Shown here: piece after piece, positions 58,782 to 64,000 of the stretch
Position numbering within the stretch: position 1 is the stretch's first letter
Layout: each line of letters starts with the position of its first letter
NCBI RefSeq assembly: GCF_001552215.1
Contig: NZ_BCQT01000027.1
Coordinates: 1-64,000 of the forward strand
Length of the DNA stretch: 64,000 bases
Source: Actinomadura macra NBRC 14102
Lineage (GTDB): Bacteria > Actinomycetota > Actinomycetes > Streptosporangiales > Streptosporangiaceae
Direction of reading: 5' to 3'
The notes under the pieces: generated by a model
Databases searched by the model: none
Told to the model about the DNA's origin: nothing
What the model saw: the letters and a program-made list of their open reading frames with translations, nothing else
Translations under genes and position numbers: made by a program

Positions 58782-60158
58782 TTAGTCCACGGCGGCGTCC
58801 TCAGGGGTGCCCGCCGCGATCTCGGCCAGGACGGTCAGGGCCCGAGCGAGGGTCTCGGAAGGCGGGGAGGCCAGCCCGAGGCGGACCGCCCGTGGGGCCG
58901 CGGCGGATCCGACGACGAACGCGGCGGCAGGGGTGACGGCGAGGCCCCGCCTGCCGGCGGCCGCGACGAAGGTCTCCGCGCGCCAGGGCGCCGGGAGATC
59001 CCACCAGCAGAAGTACGAGGACGGATCAGACCGGACGGCGAACCCCGCGAGACGCTCGGCGGCGATCCGCTGGCGGGACGCGGCGTCCGCGCGCTTGACG
59101 TGGCCGACGGCCTCGACCGTCCCCTCGGTGATCCAGCCGGACCCCGCTTCCAGCGCGAACCCGGCCGGCGCCCAACCGCCCGACCGCAGCGCGGCGGCGA
59201 CGCGTCCGGCCAGCGGCGGGGGAACGACCGCGAAGCCAAGGCTCAGCCCGGGCGCGAGACGCTTGGAGAGGCTGTCGATCAGCACTGTGCGCGCCGGGGC
59301 GAGGGACGCCAGCGGTGCCGGCCCGTCCGCGAGCATGAACGCCCAGATGCGATCCTCGATCGCGTACAGATCCAGGCGGTGCAGCGTGGCGGCGAGTGCA
59401 GCGCGCCGCTGCCAAGGCATCGTCGTCCCGTAGGGATTGTGCAGCGTCGGCTGTACGTAGACGGCGCCAAGAGGTGCCTTCCTGTGCGCGTCCGCGAGGG
59501 CGTCGGGGCACAGGCCGTCCTCGTCCATGGGGAGGGGCACCAGTGTGACGCCGAGTCGTGAGGCGATGCCCTTGATCACCGGATAGGTGAGGCTCTCGAC
59601 CCCGAGCCGCCCACCCGGTGGCACGAGCGCGGCCACCGCGCCGGCGATGGCCTGGCGGCCGTTTCCCGCGAACAGAACGCCCGGCGGCGCCGGTTTCCAT
59701 CCCGGCGCGTCCAGCAGCGACGCCGCGGCCTCCCGGGCTCGCTCAGTGCCCTTCACACCGATGGGACCGAGTGCCGCGTGCAGGATGTCCGGACGCAGGA
59801 TGCGTTCCAACCCCGCGGCGAGGAGCGCGCCCTGCTCCGGCACCACGGGGTAGCTGAGTTCGAGATCGACCCGCGCGTCCGAGGGTTCGGCCAGTGCGGG
59901 GGACGGCGGTTTCTCCGCCGCCCGGACGAACGTTCCGCGCCCCACCTCGCCGACCACGAGTCCTCGCTTGGCGAGTTCCTGATAGACCCGGCTCGCCGTG
60001 GAGGCGGCGATGCCTCTGGCACGGGCGAACGCGCGTTGCGGGGGGAGGCGTTCGCCCGGTCGGAGCCGCCCGGCCCTGATGTCGGCGGCCACCATGTCGG
60101 CCACGCGCCGGTAGTCGTCCAAGCACCTGCCCCAATCCCCTAATTGCACCGAGAGCAA
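58782..60158 (-). CDS. MocR-type regulator (GntR HTH plus aminotransferase domain)
   Basis: A 458-residue fusion. Residues about 15-85 are a GntR winged helix (GERLPPQRAFARARGIAAST, ASRVYQELAKRGLVVGEVGR). Residues about 100-450 are a fold-type I aminotransferase with PLP Lys in VLIDSLSKRLAPGLSLGFAV. Such regulators sense PLP or PLP-amino acid adducts and control a divergent gene, here a LysE exporter. The start is uncertain: TTG 60158 or GTG 60149, without a ribosome site; a -10-like AATAAT nearby suggests leaderless initiation. Two perfect 12-bp direct repeats overlap the start. Confidence 0.88.
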   Translation of the reverse strand: MLSVQLGDWGRCLDDYRRVADMVAADIRAGRLRPGERLPPQRAFARARGIAASTASRVYQELAKRGLVVGEVGRGTFVRAAEKPPSPALAEPSDARVDLELSYPVVPEQGALLAAGLERILRPDILHAALGPIGVKGTERAREAAASLLDAPGWKPAPPGVLFAGNGRQAIAGAVAALVPPGGRLGVESLTYPVIKGIASRLGVTLVPLPMDEDGLCPDALADAHRKAPLGAVYVQPTLHNPYGTTMPWQRRAALAATLHRLDLYAIEDRIWAFMLADGPAPLASLAPARTVLIDSLSKRLAPGLSLGFAVVPPPLAGRVAAALRSGGWAPAGFALEAGSGWITEGTVEAVGHVKRADAASRQRIAAERLAGFAVRSDPSSYFCWWDLPAPWRAETFVAAAGRRGLAVTPAAAFVVGSAAAPRAVRLGLASPPSETLARALTVLAEIAAGTPEDAAVD

Positions 60159-60177
60159 AGTTATTATTGCACCGAGA
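60143..60177. promoter_or_regulatory. MocR operator: two 12-bp direct repeats
   Basis: ATTGCACCGAGA occurs at 60143-60154 and again at 60166-60177, 23 bases apart (two helical turns), in the spacer between the MocR and LysE genes. Direct repeats on one face of the helix are the usual target of MocR/PdxR/GabR dimers. Confidence 0.7.
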
Positions 60178-60221
60178 TGCTTCGACTTCTACCATCGGTG
60201 CGAATCGGAGACAGGAGTGCA

Positions 60222-60863
60222 ATGATTTCGCTCGCCGCCATGACCGGTATCGCCCTCGTGGCCCTCGGGATGGTTCTCTCGCCCGGCCCCAACATGGTCT
60301 ATCTGGTGTCGAGGTCCGTGACGCAGGGCCGCCGCGCGGGATTCATCTCGCTCGGCGGTGTCGCGGCCGGGTTCGTGGTCTTCGTCGTGGCCGTGACCGC
60401 GGGGATCACGACCGTGTTCAGCCTCGTCCCGTCCCTCTACACGGCGATCAAACTGGGCGGAGCGCTCTACCTGCTCTGGCTGGCCTGGCAGGCCGTTCGG
60501 CCGGGCGGCCGGTCCGCGTTCGAGGCGAAGGAACTCGCGCCCGACAAGCCGCTCCGGCTGTTCACCATGGGACTCGTGACCAACCTGCTCAACCCGAAGA
60601 TCGCCATCGTGTACGTGTCGCTGCTGCCTCAGTTCGTCGATCCGGACCGCGGGCACGTGGCCCTGCAGAGCCTCCTGCTGGGACTCACCCAGATCGTCGT
60701 CGCGGTGACGGTGAACGCCCTCATCGTCGTCGGCGCCGGTGGCATCGCCGGCTTCCTCACTCGCCGTCCCGCCTGGCAGCGGGTCCAGCGCTACATGATG
60801 GGCTCCGTCCTCGCCGCGCTCGCGCTTCACGTCGGCTTCGACCGCTCCCGCGCCGTTGCCTGA
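60222..60863 (+). CDS. LysE/RhtB-family amino-acid exporter
   Basis: A 213-residue membrane protein with six predicted helices. MVLSPGPNMVYLVSRSVTQG is the LysE/RhtB signature, followed by GRRAGFISLGGVAAGFVVFV and TMGLVTNLLNPKIAIVYVSL. It exports an amino acid or amine. AGGAG lies 5 bases before the ATG. Divergent from and probably controlled by the MocR-type regulator, which would couple export to PLP or amino-acid level. Confidence 0.92.
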   Translation: MISLAAMTGIALVALGMVLSPGPNMVYLVSRSVTQGRRAGFISLGGVAAGFVVFVVAVTAGITTVFSLVPSLYTAIKLGGALYLLWLAWQAVRPGGRSAFEAKELAPDKPLRLFTMGLVTNLLNPKIAIVYVSLLPQFVDPDRGHVALQSLLLGLTQIVVAVTVNALIVVGAGGIAGFLTRRPAWQRVQRYMMGSVLAALALHVGFDRSRAVA

Positions 60864-60917
60864 CCGGCCGATGGCCGCCTGTAGGGCCTTTTCGTCGCTC
60901 CTTGCCATGATGGGCCG

Positions 60918-61934
60918 GTGATCGCACGAGACGACGGACCGGAATCTCCTGAACCGGCTGCCCCAAAAGCGGACGGCAAGAAGCCTGTCAACAGCGCGGC
61001 TGAGGCTGGCGGGCCGCGGAGTGCTGGGCCGCGGAGTGCTGGGCCGCGTGCCGGGCAGGGGAGTGCCGGGCCGGGCACGAGGGGATGGCTGAGGCCGGAC
61101 GCGTCCATGTCCCTGCTGCTCGACCTGTTCGCCGGGAAGCTGCTCGACCCCGGATACGCGGAGGCCGCCGCACGGCGAGGCACCGCCGGGGAGACAACGT
61201 CCCGGAAGGGGCGGCTCGGGGGCGGCGGTGTCCTGCTCGTCCTGCTCCTGGTGGGTGTCCTCCTCGCCGTGGCCGGGGCTGAGGTGCGCCGTAGCGAGCC
61301 CGTGGCGGCCGAGCGTCGTGCGGGGCTCATCGAGGAGATACATCTCCGCACGGGCGAGACGGACGCCCTCCAGCGCCGTCTCGACCGGCTGCGGACCGAG
61401 ACCGAGCGCCGGCGCGCCGCCGCTCTGGCGCGCAGCGACGCCGGCCGGCGTGCCCGGCAGCGACTCGCCGAGGCGCGGGCGGCCGCGGCGGGCGCCCCCG
61501 CGGCCGGATCCGGCCTGGTCATCACACTGGACGACGCCCCGCACGAGGGGGCCGAGGGCGATGGCGGGCATGGCCCGGCTGCCGGCCGGGTCTATGATCA
61601 GGACCTCCAGATGGTGGTGAACGGCCTCTGGGCGGCCGGTGCCCGCGCCATCGGGATCAACGGCCAGCGGATCACGCCGGTGACGGCGATCCGCACCGCC
61701 GGCGAGGCGGTCCTCGTCGACTACCGGCCGCTGCGCGCTCCGTACGAGGTGTCCGCGCTGGGCAGGTCCCACGAGCTGAAGGACGCCTTCGCCGGCTCCG
61801 ACGCGGACCGGTGGCTGCGGCGGCTCCAGGAGCGCTACCGGATCGGCTATGGCATGCGCGCATCGGACCAGGTGCGTCTACCGGCGGCCGCCGGTCTCCG
61901 GCTACGGTACGCCGCGCCGCAGGAGGGGCGATGA
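60918..61934 (+). CDS. DUF881 membrane protein, first copy
   Basis: A 338-residue protein. Residues 1-95 are low-complexity, partly a 15-bp DNA repeat coding SAGPR units; one transmembrane helix follows (GVLLVLLLVGVLLAVAGAEV), then a coiled coil (TDALQRRLDRLRTETERRRA) and the DUF881 domain (SGLVITLDDAP; MVVNGLWAAGARAIGINGQR). Equivalent to Rv1823 of M. tuberculosis in order and type. Function unknown, thought to act at the cell envelope. The GTG start may be too early; ATG 61107 before SLLLDLFAGKLLDP is a credible alternative. Confidence 0.82.
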   Translation: MIARDDGPESPEPAAPKADGKKPVNSAAEAGGPRSAGPRSAGPRAGQGSAGPGTRGWLRPDASMSLLLDLFAGKLLDPGYAEAAARRGTAGETTSRKGRLGGGGVLLVLLLVGVLLAVAGAEVRRSEPVAAERRAGLIEEIHLRTGETDALQRRLDRLRTETERRRAAALARSDAGRRARQRLAEARAAAAGAPAAGSGLVITLDDAPHEGAEGDGGHGPAAGRVYDQDLQMVVNGLWAAGARAIGINGQRITPVTAIRTAGEAVLVDYRPLRAPYEVSALGRSHELKDAFAGSDADRWLRRLQERYRIGYGMRASDQVRLPAAAGLRLRYAAPQEGR

Positions 61935-61962
61935 GGACGAGCGGGGGAGGGGGGACGGAACG

Positions 61963-62295
61963 GTGATCGCGCTGATCGGGCTGGCGATCGGGGTGACGCT
62001 CGGCTTCATGCTGGAGCCGACCGTGCCGCTGTGGCTGCAGCCGTACCTGCCGATCGCCATCGTCGCCGCGTTGGACGCCATGTTCGGCGGGGTCCGGGCC
62101 CGGCTTGAGGGGATCTTCGACGAGAAGGTGTTCGTGGTCTCCTTCGTCAGCAACACCATCATCGCCGCGCTGATCGTGTTCCTGGGCGACCAGCTCGGGG
62201 TCGGCTCGCAGCTGTCGACCGGCGTCGTGGTCGTCCTCGGCATCCGCATCTTCTCCAACGCGGCGGCCATCCGGCGAAAGCTGTTCGGCGCATGA
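61963..62295 (+). CDS. sbp: Small basic protein Sbp (DUF1290)
   Basis: A 110-residue protein with three helices (MIALIGLAIGVTLGFMLEPT; LPIAIVAALDAMFGGVRARL; ISNTIIAALIVFL-like; STGVVVVLGIRIFSNAAAIR). AALDAMFGGVRARLEGIFDE and GIRIFSNAAAIRRKLF are the DUF1290 signatures. It lies between two DUF881 genes as in mycobacteria (Rv1824) and Bacillus relatives of the division operon. GTG start after a GGGGGAGGGGGG. Overlaps the next gene by four bases (ATGA). Confidence 0.92.
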   Translation: MIALIGLAIGVTLGFMLEPTVPLWLQPYLPIAIVAALDAMFGGVRARLEGIFDEKVFVVSFVSNTIIAALIVFLGDQLGVGSQLSTGVVVVLGIRIFSNAAAIRRKLFGA

Positions 62296-63119
62296 CCGAG
62301 TTCGACGAGAGCCCCGAACGCCCGCACGCCGATGGCGACGTTCCGACAAAGAAGGATCGGCCAGAACCGTCCTCTGCATCCCTTGCGGAGCCGGCCGGCG
62401 AAGGCGTCCCGGAAAGCGTTGAGAGGCCGTCGGGATTCGCAGTGGTAATGGGGTTGCTGCGGCCCCGCGTTTCGTGGGGGCAACTCGTCGGGGGAGTGCT
62501 CTGTCTCGTTCTGGGGTTCGCAGTCGTCGCGCAGGTGCAGACGAACAACCGGGACACGACATTCGCCACGGCGCGCCAAGACGAGCTCGTGGGGATTCTG
62601 GCCGATCTGGGGCAGCGATCGGAACGGCTCAGGGGAGACCTGCGCGACCTTGAGGAGACTAAAGCCGGGCTGGAACGTGATGCCGAAGGCGGCACGGCTC
62701 TGGAGGAGGCGCGCAAGCGGGCGACCATCTATGGCCTTCTGGCGGGCACGTTGCCCGCCGAGGGGCCCGGAGTGGAGGTGACGATCGATGACCCGAAGCG
62801 GGGGATGCGAGCCCTCCACCTGCTGGACGCCTTGCAGGAGTTGCGCGACGCCGGCGCTGAAGTAGTACAGGTCAACGACGTGCGCGCGGGCGTCGACACC
62901 TACTTCCTAGACGAGCAGGGCGGCGTGCAGGGCGGCGTGCAGGTGGACGGGAGGCCCCTCCAGGCGCCGTACCGGTTCCTGGCCATCGGCGACCCTCACA
63001 CGATGACCACGGCGCTCAACATCCCAGGCGGTGTGGTGAAGACACTGCAGGGTGTCGGGGCCGTCGTGTCGATTACCCCGCGCGCGAGGATCGCCGTTCG
63101 CGCGATACGGTCGTCCTAG
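62292..63119 (+). CDS. DUF881 membrane protein, second copy
   Basis: A 275-residue protein with a 55-residue acidic N-terminus, a transmembrane helix (GQLVGGVLCLVLGFAVVAQV), a coiled coil (LVGILADLGQRSERLRGDLR) and the DUF881 domain (PGVEVTIDDPKRGMRALHLL; GDPHTMTTALNIPGGVVKTL). Corresponds to Rv1825. Codon choice in its first 50 codons is less GC-rich than its neighbours. Translationally coupled to sbp. Confidence 0.9.
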   Translation: MTEFDESPERPHADGDVPTKKDRPEPSSASLAEPAGEGVPESVERPSGFAVVMGLLRPRVSWGQLVGGVLCLVLGFAVVAQVQTNNRDTTFATARQDELVGILADLGQRSERLRGDLRDLEETKAGLERDAEGGTALEEARKRATIYGLLAGTLPAEGPGVEVTIDDPKRGMRALHLLDALQELRDAGAEVVQVNDVRAGVDTYFLDEQGGVQGGVQVDGRPLQAPYRFLAIGDPHTMTTALNIPGGVVKTLQGVGAVVSITPRARIAVRAIRSS

Positions 63120-63429
63120 AGGGAGATGGGGAAGCGGTAAACCCGGGGTCCGGCCAGGCGTCGCGATCGGCGGCCGTCCGCGCGGCGGCGTAGACCGGCG
63201 ATCACCGGCGAATGTAGTTTGGGGCAGTCGGCTCACCGTTCCAGTTGACCCCTCGGGTAATACCCGCGTAAGTTGCGGCGACCGTCGTGTGAGCGGGCGG
63301 TGAGATGGACCGTGGTCGGGGGCGGGTCCCCGGCGTGGGTTGGTTGATGGATGCGCGTGGCGCAAGCGGCTTCCGCGGCAGCGGGGCGTCCGCGGGTGGC
63401 ACGCCGATGGTAGGAGGCCGAGCCGATCG
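63120..63429 (+). other. Intergenic region upstream of the FHA gene
   Basis: 310 bases without a convincing gene. It contains the promoter-palindrome described at 63245-63274. In mycobacteria gcvH sits at this place between DUF881 and garA; no gcvH is present here. Confidence 0.6.
63245..63274 (+). promoter_or_regulatory. Promoter with embedded perfect palindrome
   Basis: TTGACC (63245-63250), an 18-base spacer and TAAGTT (63269-63274). The spacer contains CGGGTAATACCCG (63254-63266), a perfect 6+1+6 inverted repeat, which could be a repressor or activator site governing the FHA gene. Confidence 0.45.
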
Positions 63430-63966
63430 ATGCCGAGCGTCTACTGCACGCAGTGCGGTCACGCCAACCCGGATGATGCCCGCTTCTGCTCGAACTGCGG
63501 CACTCCGCTGAACCGGAGTTCACCGTCGCCGTTGCCTCCCCGGGAGTCACCCGGCGAGTCCACCTCGACGATCTCCATCGGCGGGTTCGAGGCCCTGGAC
63601 GGAGACCAGGGCGCCGAGGAGCCGGTCGGGCCCGAGCAGGTCGCCGTGGAGGCGCTGCCCCCCGGGACGGCGCTGCTGGTGGTCAAGCGCGGCCCGAACG
63701 CCGGCAGCCGCTTCCTGCTCGACAAGGACCGCACGTCCGCGGGCCGCCACCCCGAGAGCGACATCTTCCTGGACGACGTCACCGTGTCCCGCCGTCACGC
63801 CGAGTTCGCCCGACAAGGAGGCGTGTTCTCTGTGCGCGACGTAGGCAGCCTTAACGGCACCTATGTCAACCGGCAGCGGATCGACCAGGCTGGCCTATCC
63901 GGCGGCGACGAGGTGCAGATCGGCAAGTTCCGGCTGGTCTTCCTGACCAATCCGCAACACGGCTGA
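63430..63966 (+). CDS. garA: Zinc-ribbon plus FHA domain protein (GarA-like)
   Basis: A 178-residue cytoplasmic protein. Residues 3-25 are a zinc ribbon (CTQCGHANPDDARFCSNCG). Residues about 45-55 hold a Thr/Ser-rich stretch (GESTSTISIGG) like the PknB/PknG phosphorylation site of GarA. Residues about 85-170 are the FHA domain (AGRHPESDIFLDDVTVSRRH; VRDVGSLNGTYVNR) with the phosphothreonine-binding Arg, Ser and Asn. In mycobacteria GarA controls glutamate metabolism; the extra zinc ribbon is normal for non-mycobacterial actinomycetes. AGGAGG lies 12 bases before the ATG. Confidence 0.92.
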   Translation: MPSVYCTQCGHANPDDARFCSNCGTPLNRSSPSPLPPRESPGESTSTISIGGFEALDGDQGAEEPVGPEQVAVEALPPGTALLVVKRGPNAGSRFLLDKDRTSAGRHPESDIFLDDVTVSRRHAEFARQGGVFSVRDVGSLNGTYVNRQRIDQAGLSGGDEVQIGKFRLVFLTNPQHG

Positions 63967-64000
63967 CCGGTACCGGGACGGAGCGCCAGCGAGTGGAGGC

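Overview
The window is chromosomal DNA of a very GC-rich filamentous-type actinomycete. Gene content and wording (SigB/F-type sigma factor, GarA-like FHA protein next to DUF881/small basic protein genes, HutC/DasR-type regulator with a dre-like operator, many GTG starts, 4-bp ATGA/GTGA gene overlaps, leaderless promoters) fit Streptosporangiales/Thermomonosporaceae (Actinomadura-like). This placement is inference; there is no rRNA or other marker gene in the window. No tRNA, rRNA, CRISPR array, prophage or transposase was seen.

Layout. 1-4.6 kb: end of a glycerol kinase, a secreted trypsin-like protease, a stress sigma factor, a crcB pair for fluoride export, and a GT9 glycosyltransferase preceded by what looks like the stump of a carbamoyltransferase gene. 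4.9-8.3 kb: MFS exporter with divergent XRE/MmyB regulator, then a HEAT-like gene broken by a frameshift. 8.4-18.7 kb: stand-alone paaZ with LysR regulator; a divergent catabolic block (FAD oxidoreductase plus aldehyde dehydrogenase against a fused 2-oxoacid dehydrogenase E1); and a receptor Ser/Thr kinase whose extracellular half is an OpuAC/ProX-type osmolyte-binding domain.

18.8-25.9 kb is the most striking region: a tightly coupled seven-gene minus-strand operon coding an SsuACB-type ABC importer, a DszB-like sulfinate desulfinase with its catalytic Cys/His/Arg/Gly pattern visible, two SsuD-like flavin monooxygenases and a second, cytoplasmic substrate-binding-fold protein. It is preceded by an apparently leaderless 23-residue leader peptide ending Leu-Cys-Arg, of the kind that precedes actinobacterial sulfur genes. 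Together these suggest import, oxidation and desulfination of an organosulfur compound under cysteine/sulfur-dependent control.

26-38 kb: succinate-semialdehyde dehydrogenase with an 18-bp minisatellite running through its stop codon, lactonase and pgi; an EF-hand protein; a complete PTS EII operon (IIC, IIB, IIA plus SIS-domain sugar isomerase) led by a DasR-like GntR regulator with a 14/16 dre match lying on its own -35 box, and across from it a secreted protein and a PfkB kinase. 37-47 kb: AraC/NmrA/DUF1772 group; an ECF sigma - DUF4331 - TPR - NicO metal transporter cluster whose transporter carries 23 His-Gly dipeptides; metallophosphoesterase plus 4'-phosphopantetheinyl transferase. 47-51.7 kb: TetR regulator, thiC with a TPP riboswitch, a small P-loop kinase, an orphan histidine kinase and a NUDIX hydrolase.

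51.7-64 kb: a conserved actinobacterial envelope/growth-control block (CDP-alcohol phosphatidyltransferase, mannose-1-phosphate guanylyltransferase with a degenerate mutase domain, DUF881, Sbp/DUF1290, DUF881, GarA-like FHA) that is split by an inserted group: a 23-bp minisatellite, a class-V aminotransferase, an ABCG-type exporter, a MocR regulator and a LysE exporter.
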